Shown here: in pieces, positions 33,420 to 42,694 of the stretch | How positions within the stretch are numbered: the stretch's first letter is position 1 | Layout: every line of letters starts with the position of its first letter | NCBI RefSeq assembly: GCF_963678635.1 | Contig: NW_026971510.1 | Coordinates: 1-64,000, forward strand | Source: Symsagittifera roscoffensis | Lineage: Eukaryota; Xenacoelomorpha; Acoela; Convolutidae | DNA: 64,000 nucleotides | Direction of reading: 5' to 3' | The notes under the pieces: generated by a model | Seen by the model: only the letters and a program-made list of their open reading frames with translations | The model's database searches: none | What the model was told of the DNA's origin: nothing | Made by a program: the position numbers and the translations under genes

Positions 33420-33575
33420 TCAAATGAAACAGAGAGCGTCTCTCCGCTTCGCACACGCTACTGCTGCTCCCTCTTGGACTATCAGATCCCTCAGGTTCGT
33501 CATAAGGAAAACCTTCTCCTCTTTTGACCTCTTCCTTTCTTCTGAATCAAATTCTTCGCGAGTCAGTCCCATCAT
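33420..33575 (-). CDS. Small 3' accessory ORF (51 aa), possibly interrupted
   Basis: Starts MMGLTREEFDSEERKRSK and is highly charged. After its TGA the same frame stays open for about 35 more codons (FLIEQISVPALNTCVKML...), so the TGA may be a mutation. No family recognised. Confidence 0.3.
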   Translation of the reverse strand: MMGLTREEFDSEERKRSKEEKVFLMTNLRDLIVQEGAAVACAKRRDALCFI

Positions 33576-33686
33576 GCACCAGGCGAACCTGAGTTATAAC
33601 TCTGTTCTTACGTAAGGTACTGCCACTAGAGCATGTGTTTTTGGCGTAGTCCTCATTTCTTTTTCGAAATACCTTAATACCACTGC

Positions 33687-33917
33687 TTACCATGAAAGGC
33701 TCACCAATTGCTCCATCGTTTCTGCCTGTAAGTCAGACGACACTAAAGTCCCGTACGCCTTCTGCTTGAGGGTGGTGCCTTGCAACATCGTTTCCAGATA
33801 ACCTTCCATGGCCTTTTCGTCTTCCAGGGCCATCACATACCCTCTAGCCGAGTTTCGGTATTCTAACATCTCCATGTATCCACCGGTGGGTTCATCCATC
33901 GACACAGTTGGGTTCAT
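33687..33917 (-). CDS. Small accessory ORF coupled to the long one by ATGA (76 aa)
   Basis: ATG at 33917 overlaps the TGA of the 662-codon block (ATGA), a typical stop-restart arrangement. Product starts MNPTVSMDEPTGGYMEMLEY and is acidic. The frame remains mostly open past its TAA for another 30 codons, and GGTAAGC at the end could also be a splice donor. It may be the frameshifted end of the preceding protein. Confidence 0.4.
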   Translation of the reverse strand: MNPTVSMDEPTGGYMEMLEYRNSARGYVMALEDEKAMEGYLETMLQGTTLKQKAYGTLVSSDLQAETMEQLVSLSW

Positions 33918-35902
33918 GTTAGTCGGTTATATTCCACTGGTATTAGTTGTCCTGCGACACTTCCCTTTCCGTGATTCATGGGAGATAACTTAAAGTCCTT
34001 CATTTCGCTCTCCCCACATTGGCTGAGTATTTCCATTTCTAAGGTTGCTCCCGTCAGAGTGCGGTCACTCCTTTTGGATTTATAACCTGTTGGCTTTATC
34101 CCCGCCATGAGAATGGGTGGCACCATCGCTATATCAGTTAACATTTTATCTGTGCCAGGCAGTTGATAATCACCTTGCCCCAAATCCATGACCTCCTCGA
34201 CTCGTTTCCTTTTCGCTGAGTTAACAGCTTTCATCGATATCTCTGAATCCACCACTCTCCTCGGCATCACTCTCCTGCCTAACTTCATTTTCATCGCATT
34301 GATCCTATCAATCACCAATTTTGATCGCATCGTCCCTCTCCTGGTTCTTGACAGATACACCACCTCTCCTTTATCGTCCTGCGGTGTCATCTTGATGGGA
34401 GAATTCGCTTCACTTTCATCAGTGGCCGAGTCGATCAACAACTCACTCAGTCTCCCTTCACAATCATCAAGCTTGTCAAGGACTTCCCTCATCAAGGGTT
34501 GGTTGAGACCCGTTTTCAGAATGGACTGGGTCCCATAGCTCTGAACCACGGTCCAGACTTCTTCCATAAACGCCACTCTGTCCAATTTGCATCCCGTCCT
34601 ACTCTCGTGGTCTCGGTGATGTACTTCCCATTCTTCTTCGGGCAGCGTTCCCAAGAAAGGTACTCTGGCTGAGGCCTCTATTCTTCTCCTCCTAGGTGAT
34701 TCCATGAGGAATCTCTGGTCGTTATTTCTTGAATTGCCAGGAGAGCTGCTCTCCGGCAAATTCCGTTTCATTTCCATAAAGGCTGACGGAGGCTCCAGTG
34801 TCGAGATGCCTTCATCCGCTGGCTCAGTCGTTTCCAACGTATCTGCATTGTTCTCAAGATCACTGAAGATATTGAAATCCAGGCTGGATGTTCCTCCTGT
34901 CGATGCCCTGTCGTCTGCCAAACCAGCTTGATCTTGTTGCATGGGTTCTTCGGTTTGACGGCTTCCTCCCTGTCCGTCATCTCCTTCTGACTTAACCTTG
35001 TTCGAGCTCGAGGGTCCTTGTTCATCATTGTCGGCTTCTTCCGGGAAATTCGGTATGAGCAATGTACCGGCCGATCTATCTTCTTCTCCATGGACCACTT
35101 TGATTTCCTCGCAGCCGAAGGGTGCTAGGAAGGTTCTCGTCTGCAGTATTCCTCCCACTTTCATCTCCTGTTTCACACTAGTCAGTATTAAGGAGGCTTC
35201 AGGCAGTTCGGTCCTGCCTCTCATCCTCATCGGAGCTAAGCCTAATCCCGTCCATTCCTCGTCGAATTTCCCAGGCTTGGGAGTCGCGGCGTTGCTTATT
35301 CGCCTTCTCGTTGCTTGATCCGTATATGCAAATCGTGTGTATTGTAACACAGCGGCATTTCTCCCTACTAAGTATGGATCCATCGTTCCCACGAAATTCC
35401 CTACTCTCCTTTCATTGGTTTCGAATGCTCTCAATCTAGGAGTTTGTACCACGGAGACTGCTCCGAGCGACATCCTTCTTATCAGAGGGAATTCAGGGAT
35501 TGCCTCCGGCAGCTTCTTGTAATCACCCCAGTCCTTCGTCTCTTCTCTCACTTTATGATATGCTGCAGTGAGACGAGGCACTCTGGTTATTTCACCATTC
35601 GTTTTACCATAGGGTCTCAGATTCCAAAGCTTCGGAAACACTTCAATGTATCCTCTTTCTACTTCTCCCATGCGATCACGGAAGTGGTCGTCGAAATTGA
35701 TGACTGTCATCTCTGGCTCCGATATTTTCGTAAGCAACAGATCTTCACTCATGAGCTCCCGCAATGTGTGCTGCTCACACCAGTTCAGTGTACTACCGTC
35801 CACTGCTGATATGAGGTTCAGGTGCAGCACCGACCTCCTATATGCTTCCACTTTAACGTCAGGGAACGCAAACGTGACTGCTGGTCCATAGATCACCGTC
35901 AC
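33914..35902 (-). pseudogene. Accessory region block 4 (662 codons), C-terminal part of the long ORF
   Basis: The frame has no ATG at its 5' end (35902 is GTG; first in-frame ATG is about codon 50), which suggests it continues the 189-codon block after a frameshift. The junction shows ACGGTGAT twice in close order, a likely deletion between short direct repeats. The first 250 residues look globular (VKVEAYRRSVLHLNLISAVD, TLNWCEQHTLRELM, EVERGYIEVFPKLWNLRPYG, VLQYTRFAYTDQATRRRI). The middle is acidic, Ser/Gln-rich and probably disordered. The last third is basic-helical (SRTRRGTMRSKLVIDRINAM). I recognise no enzyme domain. I have an uncertain memory of similar proteins in other metazoan genomes. 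Confidence 0.55.
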
Positions 35903-36428
35903 AAACTCCTCTGATCAGCGCCAAGTGATCGGTTCTCATAGCCAAGCTCAGATCGGTTAACAGCGGCATGCCTCCAACATGTCGTCTAACATCTTCTTCT
36001 CTTTCAATGGTCTCGTCTTCTCCCGTTCCAAAGCGATTTTGTTGTAAGAGATACTGGATAAGAGTGTGTCTCAGGTCTCTTATCTTGTTCCACGAGTCCG
36101 TGGATCTCTTCATATCCAAGTTCCTCACTCTCTCTCTCATCTGCTTTGGACAACGTGTCAGTTTCATCAGCCCTCCCAAGTTTCCATGGGTAATTGCAAT
36201 CAATGTCAGAAGTCCATCTAGCCGCAGGTTCTGAATTCCGTCGGTGAGCAGTATCGCCATTCCTTTCACGAAACTCTCTGCTCCAAATGTCACGAACAAG
36301 GCTATTAGTTCCACTATTGACACTTCCACCACTGCTTGGAGGAATTCTTTTATCAAGTAGTGCGAGACTATCGGGTAAACTTTTGCCAAGAAGGACGCGG
36401 TCCATCCGGCTCCCAACCCTTCCAACAT
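35859..36428 (-). pseudogene. Accessory region block 3 (189 codons)
   Basis: Overlaps block 2 by 61 bases and block 4 by 44 bases, in different frames. Content is helical and partly hydrophobic (VEVSIVELIALFVTFGAESF, LDGLLTLIAITHGNLGGLM), then charged (RVRNLDMKRSTDSWNKIRDL). The amino acid character flows directly from block 2 and into block 4, so these are best read as one protein broken by frameshifts. ATG 36428 is probably not a real start. Confidence 0.5.
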
Positions 36429-37138
36429 GCTGTCTGTCCGTTCAAGCCCTCCTGGCCCTTCACTTCCTGGGTCCAGAAGGTTTCCAGAGTAATCTGACTC
36501 ATTCTGTTCACAAATTCAGCGGTCTTTTCTCCGGCATTTTCCGCCAGGTTCACCTCCTTCAACAAGTAGGCGTGTATCTTTGTGATCATCACGGGGCCTT
36601 GCTCAAAAGCGTCTGCACCCAATGCCGCTACTCTAGGGTTCAGGTGTAGCCACTGGTTGGCTTCCGGCTTGGTTCTCAGAACCATCGCCTCCAAGTGAGC
36701 TCTCGTCTCTAGTGAATTTTTCCTTCTTGTGTCTTCACCTGCCACTTCCATTGCTCGGAACCATAAGTCGTTGGACATCGCCGCGATCACTCGATGGTCG
36801 TCGTCTACCCCTGGTTTCAGTTTGAGCTGTCGACTGAAATTGGACAGTTCCAACCCCAGCACCTCGTCCAATAGTAACATGTGTAGCGCATGGTCCTTGA
36901 ATCCTCTCATCGCGTTTGAGATATCTGACCACACTGCAGGCAGTTCAGCCTTGAGTGGCCTCAGGTTCTCCATCTCTATCATGCGATTCGGTGCTGATAT
37001 GATCACATCATATTTTCCTTCCGAAAGTAAGGTCACAATCGCATACACAAATTTCAGTCCATCCGGGAGATGTGCATACCCCGGAGACAACGCGAATACT
37101 ATTCTCGGTGTCACTTTGGTGAACGACCCCTCCTTCTA
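36368..37138 (-). pseudogene. Accessory region block 2 (about 256 codons after an in-frame TAG)
   Basis: Same frame as block 1, separated by a TAG (37136-37138); there is no ATG just after it. The start (TPRIVFALSPGYAHLPDG) continues the alpha/beta pattern of block 1, with a following strand (YDVIISAPNRMIEM). The rest is helical, with DHALHMLLLDEVLGLELSNF. It ends in a frameshift near 36430. Confidence 0.5.
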
Positions 37139-38095
37139 CTGATTGTCATTGATGCCAGCGAACACGATCGTAATTGGGTTCATGTCCGTCTGCCTTTGTA
37201 CCCCTATAGCCAGAGATATCGATTGCAGTAAGTCCAGGTCGACCGCTGCCAACATTATGACGTCCGGCCAAAACAGAGACTTGGAGGTGTACACGAACTC
37301 TGAATTCGCTACTATCATAATCTTGGCCTTCCTCATTTCTGCTTTGTCATAGGCGGCAAAGATGGTCTCATCTTTCTTTATCGCTTTCAATCCGCCGTAT
37401 CTTTGGGCATCACCATCTTGATTCACTAGTTTTGGGTATATTCTCTCCTTCACATGACCAGGGGGTGTCGTCAGCTGCCTGAATATCTTCACGTGTTGTC
37501 CAATCGGCGCTCTCGTCGTCAGGAATCTTCCTGGTCTCTCTTCACAATTCCCCTCATCATGATTCAACCTCACATCTTGCAATGGTCTCGCATTCACTGG
37601 TCCCATTGTGTTGTTAGAGGGCAGTCCCTCTAGGTCAGCAAAACTCAATGCCGTCGTGGAGCTGAAATTTATGCTAGCGGCTATCAACCAGTCTACGCCG
37701 GTTATCGAGTACAATCTGCTGACGGATAGCGTCGCTCCATTCAGCATCCTCCTTGCATCTTCGATGAAGCTTACCCTCTGGAGATCCAGCTTCATTAGCT
37801 CGTCTTTGTATACATGCCAGGGAGATGATATGGGTCTTGACCACATCAACGAGCCTCTGCCCGGACGCCTCTCCTCTCGACTGGTACTTGTCGTCTCCGA
37901 TCTAGTGTCCGATCTAGTGTCCGATCTAGACGTGCCGGCTGTCTCTTCGATTGGGTTGACAGGTCCTATTCTTCTCCTAGGATGGATGGTCCTCCTCATC
38001 GGCGCTTCTCCCAATCGATCCTGTACGTCTGTCCTTTGACCTGGTTCGCTGGAGCTTTGTTGCCTGTAGTTCGTGACGGCCGGGACCGTACCCAA
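37136..38095 (-). pseudogene. Accessory region block 1 with SGNH-like signature (319 codons)
   Basis: The open frame begins near 38119 without an ATG before MRRTIHPRRRIG (about 37999), so either that ATG or a frameshift from the 581-codon ORF starts it. The N-terminal 90 residues are Arg/Ser-rich, with a DTRSDTRSETTS repeat. The C-terminal part has the layout of an SGNH domain: KIMIVANSEFVYTS (Ser in place of GDS block I) and PITIVFAGINDNQ (an exact GxND block III) just before the TAG. The fold would need block 2 to be complete. Confidence 0.5.
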
Positions 38096-38108
38096 GCGTG
38101 TTTCCAGG

Positions 38109-39854
38109 CTAGGTGGTAATCACCGCGTCACTCGCTGTTCCTTCTTCCTTCAGCACTCCTGTGTCAAAGAGTTCCGCTTCTAGTTCGTCCAACCGCTCTT
38201 GGAAGACTCGATTCAACCAAGCTCTCAACTCATGTTCGATGTCCATGAGGATCATTCTTCCGGCGTTCCGACTTGCGAGTTTCCTAAAGATGTTATTCCA
38301 CCTGACGACTCCCTCGTTGTGCCTTCTTCCTGATGCTGTCAGGCTTCTTGTTTTCATTGGCACAGTGCAAACGGTCAGTACCGCGCAATTGAATTTCTGC
38401 CAGAGGGTAGTAAACAAACACACCATCATTGACTCCCATAGTGCTTCCTGCTCATCTGAACCTCTGGAGATGTCATCCGTCCCAACTAAGATCATCACAT
38501 TGGGGATCCTCCCTGGATTCATCAGTTCCACCATTCGATATAACTGGGCTATCGTCGCGCCTCCAAAGGCCATCCCCGTGGTAACCCACGAGGTCCTCAA
38601 ATTCGACAGCACTCTGACCAAGCTGTCTCCCAGTATCAGATGAGATGTCGTGAGTGGTGGTTGCTGCAGGTTTACTGCCGGGCTCCAAGTCGCTCGATTG
38701 AAGCAGGCCCTCGGATCTGTCTCCGGAACTCCCGTGAAATTATATTTCAATTGATTATTCTTTTGCAGGTCAATTATGCGAGACATTTTCTTCGCTGGCA
38801 TCTTCCGTATTCTTCTCTCTGGGGCCCTTGAGCTCCCCATGAGTGGTGTCACGTCACTTATCCCCTGTCTGATCACGGTCTGGGAGAGTCGTACTCTGCC
38901 CGTGTCGTCAATCGTTCCATAGGGTGCAGTCACCCCGGAACCTGGCGCATTCTTGTTGGCGACCAATCGTCCAGCTGTCTCTATAAGCTTCCTCACTGTC
39001 TGTTCCACGACTGGATCACCCAAGGTGTCACTAGGATCCGGGATCGTCACTCGATTTGTCTCTGTCGGGAGCCGTGTCTCTATTGTTTGACTCATTTCTC
39101 GAGGCGTCAAGAGCTCCATCGGGGACTGCCCACGAGGAATATTCCTTGCAGGTATCACTTTCTCCACGGCCGTTGTCAACGCCATCTGTTCCGATTGCTC
39201 TTTGTAATCCTGCCTCAAGCGCTCAATTTCTTGACCCTGCTTTTTGTTGCAGTCTTCAAACAATTTTCTCCACATGTCTCGATCTTCCTCCATCTGGAGA
39301 ATACTTTTGGTCGTCTCGTCCAGCTCCTTCTTCGTACTTTTCAGTTCATCGTTCATCTCATCCAGATCTTGCATGGTTTGGTTCGTCTGAACCTTCTGTC
39401 CTTCTTTCATCCTTTTTGGTGGCACAGCTGCTCTCAGTGGTGAACCAGACGAGGCCGCCTCGCTGTTCATCTCCTGATGCATTCTCGTCAGCCCCGGTTT
39501 GGGCTTGGAGGGCATAAGCATCTCACCTGGTTGGTAGGTCCTAGAACTTCCCAATCCAGGCTCATTCGCCAAGTCACTCCCTGAGAGAGCCCCTTTTCTC
39601 CACCTCATCACTCTCATGTTCGGGCGGTCTAGTACTCCCCTTTCTCCATATGCTGCCATCAACAGGACTTCCGTGGGGCGGTCCCCATGGTTGTCATGCC
39701 CCAAGATGTTGATCAGGGCGGTCAGCAACATGACTACCTCTGGGTCCTCCAGAGCGAGGTCTCGATCGATCAGCCGACGATAGATCGCATCTACCATCGG
39801 TCCCACATATGCCTCTGCCAGGTCCATCAATTCATCCAAGTTGAAGTTATCCAT
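38109..39854 (-). CDS. SGNH/GDSL hydrolase-domain accessory protein (581 aa)
   Basis: Intact frame from ATG 39854. Domains in order: an N-terminal helical region (residues 1-90, acidic and hydrophobic); a Pro/Ser-rich linker; a coiled coil (about 165-230, MNDELKSTKKELDETTKSIL); a basic/Thr-rich linker; and a C-terminal SGNH-type domain from about residue 404. Within it, block I is LILGDSLVR (Ser 410), block III is ILVGTDDIS (GxND with Asn changed to Asp), and a DxxH (MDIEHEL, about 538-541) could supply the catalytic Asp/His. SGNH esterases with a coiled coil are known in ORF1 proteins of CR1-type LINEs; here the domain sits in an LTR element. The catalytic Asn replacement makes activity uncertain. 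Confidence 0.65.
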   Translation of the reverse strand: MDNFNLDELMDLAEAYVGPMVDAIYRRLIDRDLALEDPEVVMLLTALINILGHDNHGDRPTEVLLMAAYGERGVLDRPNMRVMRWRKGALSGSDLANEPGLGSSRTYQPGEMLMPSKPKPGLTRMHQEMNSEAASSGSPLRAAVPPKRMKEGQKVQTNQTMQDLDEMNDELKSTKKELDETTKSILQMEEDRDMWRKLFEDCNKKQGQEIERLRQDYKEQSEQMALTTAVEKVIPARNIPRGQSPMELLTPREMSQTIETRLPTETNRVTIPDPSDTLGDPVVEQTVRKLIETAGRLVANKNAPGSGVTAPYGTIDDTGRVRLSQTVIRQGISDVTPLMGSSRAPERRIRKMPAKKMSRIIDLQKNNQLKYNFTGVPETDPRACFNRATWSPAVNLQQPPLTTSHLILGDSLVRVLSNLRTSWVTTGMAFGGATIAQLYRMVELMNPGRIPNVMILVGTDDISRGSDEQEALWESMMVCLFTTLWQKFNCAVLTVCTVPMKTRSLTASGRRHNEGVVRWNNIFRKLASRNAGRMILMDIEHELRAWLNRVFQERLDELEAELFDTGVLKEEGTASDAVITT

Positions 39855-40318
39855 TCTATTCTTTCAAGTTCGATTCGGTTTTGATTCAAAGATTTGACTC
39901 AAGTGAGTAATTAAACGATCAATCAGGATCTAGAATAGAGGTCACGAATATTACACCTGTAAGTTTTATTATTATATATAGCTAAAATGCTAAATTTTGC
40001 TTAAAAACAGTTCAGATAAAAAGATATTTTATCCTAAAATTCATTAAAATCAGTCGGTCTCTAAAATTTTGGAATTCGACCTAAGATTGGACAGTCAAAA
40101 CTTTGGATCTATTCCTAAGATCGTCACTCAGTTGTTCATGGTCACTAACCCCTACTTACCCATGATCTTAATAACCTAACACATAACATAACATAACGTA
40201 ACATAACACACACATCACATATTACATACAACTTAGTCTTTGGCCTAACACCCTCTCGCACGTCACTCAGCCTATACTTAGGTAATATTTCTTATGTAAT
40301 TATACTTGTATATTAGTA
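39855..40318 (-). other. Spacer between macrodomain and SGNH ORF, with TAACA repeats
   Basis: Non-coding; contains a run of AACATAACATAACGTAACATAACA-like repeats (40176-40232). The spacer is conserved in copy 2 (63742-64000), including the repeats, so it is part of the element. It could carry a promoter or splice acceptor for the accessory ORFs. Confidence 0.6.
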
Positions 40319-41029
40319 TCAGAGAATATCACGTGTACAAGCGCGTACAATTCCCGAGGATGCAGTCTTCCTCTGTTTGGATCGTACACTGGAAGCGAGA
40401 GCTCCTTCACGTCCATTTCCACAAGGAAGTCCCTCAGCCTCGTCAAGGACTAGGTTCTCTGGGTCCACATGTTGCTTCTCCGTCGCCCTCGTCACCAAGA
40501 AGCATAGGTATTTTCCCGGTATATGCGACGCCGCCGGAGGTAAGGCCGCTACGCCCCCTATCCCTGGTCTTTGCTTCCAAAGGAATTCCACATTTTTGTA
40601 TTCTCTCTTAAAGTCTGCCGCTAACGCTGTCCTAAAACTCATGTCTGCTGTGATTGCTATCGCACATGTTCTTTTTGTGAATATGAAATCACTGTCTGTT
40701 AGTATTATGCTACTTGAATATTCATTTGGTAAGTTAAAATATGACTCAACTACCCTGCCTATGTCAGGTTTCTTAGGTTCTTCGTCTGTTTCTGCTTCTA
40801 AATCTCCTGTTTCTCTTGCTATCCTTAATTTTTTTATTATCAAGTTTTCAGTGTGGGTAAGTCCTACCCCCACTCCCCGGACAAAAATATCCATCGACGT
40901 CCCCGTCGATCGTATACCGAGTATCAAGTCGAGGTTAGAAGCTGGAATGAGTAGTCGTCCTTCCTGGGCAGCCCAGCAAGGATCATCTCGTTCGGTCTTG
41001 ATGTATTTCATGCTTTCACGATCTACGTC
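40319..41029 (-). pseudogene. Macrodomain-like (ADP-ribose-binding) region of copy 1
   Basis: Same module as in copy 2 (62926-63741), here with a frameshift near its end (after VDPENLVLDE). Core landmarks: CAIAITADMSFRTALAADFK, then FLWKQRPGIGGVAALPPA, KYLCFLVTRATEKQHVDPEN. The order (strand, DMSFRTALAADF helix, VGGVA turn, strand KYLxxLVTxxxxxxxP) follows the Poa1/ALC1-like macrodomain pattern. It begins directly after the acidic tail of the integrase, with the stop at the end of the 554-codon block just before it. Confidence 0.6.
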
Positions 41030-42694
41030 TTAAATCGTGACGCTGGTCTCCTCAGGATCCGAGGTCGTTTCATTCAGCCACTCTAAGACAGGCAGGTTCG
41101 TCAAGTCTTGTTCATATGACTGCTGTTGCTCGTCGTCGAATTCTACCTCGGGTTTCGACCAGTCGTCAACCCACTCATCGTCGTGCTCATCGACTATGTC
41201 AATGTCTTGTGACACAGTTATTTCCTCTAGACCCACTACTTCCTCCACTATCTTCTTCAGATCTATCCTATCCACTACAAAGTCGTCACCGTAAGGATTG
41301 TATTTCTTTCTTGGTCTCGTCCCGTCCTTCTGACGAGCCTGTATCGTGAACGGAAGATCCGGTTCCAAGTTCTTGGGAACTTCTGTCTGTTCGGGATCCT
41401 GCCAATCTTCCTCTGCGTAGGGTAAGGTTTCATCGTGCGCTTCGATCTCCTCGTTTGGATCCAGGTCCAGCGGTGTATCCGTACCTTCCTCTACGACTTC
41501 GTTTACATCGTTCTTCTCCCTGGTGCCCTTTTCATTGACCTCACAAGCAGGATCCATCATTAGATAATCCCCTTCTTCCATGTCTGCAGGTATACACCAG
41601 TCTTCTGTCGATGGATTGTGTGGCTTGATGTTCTCGTAGTGGGCGGCTCGGCCAGTACTCAGTCTATAAAAGCGTCCCTCCTGGTGCACCTCTGTAATCA
41701 TGAAGGGTCCCCCCATTTTTAGGAGCTTTTTTGTCCCTTTCGGTGGTATAACGTTCTGAAACACCCATACGTAGTCTCCCACCGAGTAAGGCTTTGCACC
41801 AGCTGCTTTCTTGTCGAATCTTTTCCTCTGCCTTGCCTGTGCTTGCTGAGTATTTCGTCTACACAAATCGTTCAACTCCTGTTGGCGTCTGATCACATCC
41901 CTCACGTAGACCTGTGGGGACGTTTTCTTTCCCTCATCCTCTGGGTAGAAGAAGGTTAAGGGTAAAGACTTTTCGTGTCCAGTTAGCATCATGTGTGGAC
42001 TGACTCCGGTGGTGGAGTGTTGCGTGCTGTTATATGCTCCCATCACCTGTGGAAGGTATCTGTCCCAATCGGTCATGTACCTGGAACAATATACTCTCAG
42101 CATCGACACTAACGTCCTATTCTGTCTTTCCACTAAGCCATTCGTCTGAGGGTGGTATGTTGTGGAATGAGCCTGAGCGACCTGTGAGCTTCTCATAAGC
42201 TCTTTCGTAAGCTCTTTTACGAAAGCTGTTCCATTATCCGATTGAAACGTCATCGGACAACCATGTGTTGCTATCCACGTATTGATCAGGTGGTCGCATG
42301 TCTCTTCCGCAGAGGCAGTTATGCAGGGCACGGCCTCTGCATACTTCGTAAAATGATCTATCATGACCAGCACCTGATTATAACCATTGTCTGTCATGCA
42401 TATCTTTTGGTGATCTATCTGCACCACCTCGTTGAATTCAGACGACTCGATCGATTGTAAAGGAAATCGCAACTTCCTTGGATTCTTGACCTGTTGGCAT
42501 GACAGACATGCTGTTACCCACTTCTCGCATGCCTTTTTCATCCCAGGCCACTCAAAGCGCTTCAGGATCCTCTGATATACTTTGTCGATCCCCTGATGGC
42601 CCATCTGATCATGTGACCTGAATAATAGCTCTGTCTGATAGAGTTGCGGTAACACTATCGCGTTATACTTCAACCCACTCATCGTCGTGCTCAT
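41030..42694 (-). pseudogene. Integrase and acidic tail, downstream duplicate
   Basis: Full zinc-binding (HHCC), DDE core, GPF-containing C-terminus and acidic tail. Landmarks: HDQMGHQGIDKVYQRIL with CLSCQQ, IDHFTKYAEAV, FQSDNGTAFV, and YHPQTNGLVERQNRTL (D-35-E spacing). The GPF motif is LLKMGGPFMITEVHQEGRFY. The tail is Asp/Glu-rich with NPYGDDFVVDRIDLKKIVEE. It begins inside the integrase because of the tandem duplication, and leads into the macrodomain. Confidence 0.85.
41166..42669. repeat. 1.5 kb tandem duplication, unit 1
   Basis: Nearly identical to 42670-44176. Unit 1 runs from the end of the acidic tail (DDEWV) to the integrase segment KYNAIVLPQLYQ on the minus strand. The few differences include one frameshift in unit 2 near the GPF motif. 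A recent event inside copy 1; copy 2 has one unit. Confidence 0.9.

Noticed and set aside
39056-39517. Plus-strand ORFs across the SGNH gene
   Set aside because: Antisense shadows without motifs; the minus frame is longer and has domain signatures.
41037-42460. Plus-strand ORFs in the integrase region
   Set aside because: Antisense shadows of the integrase.
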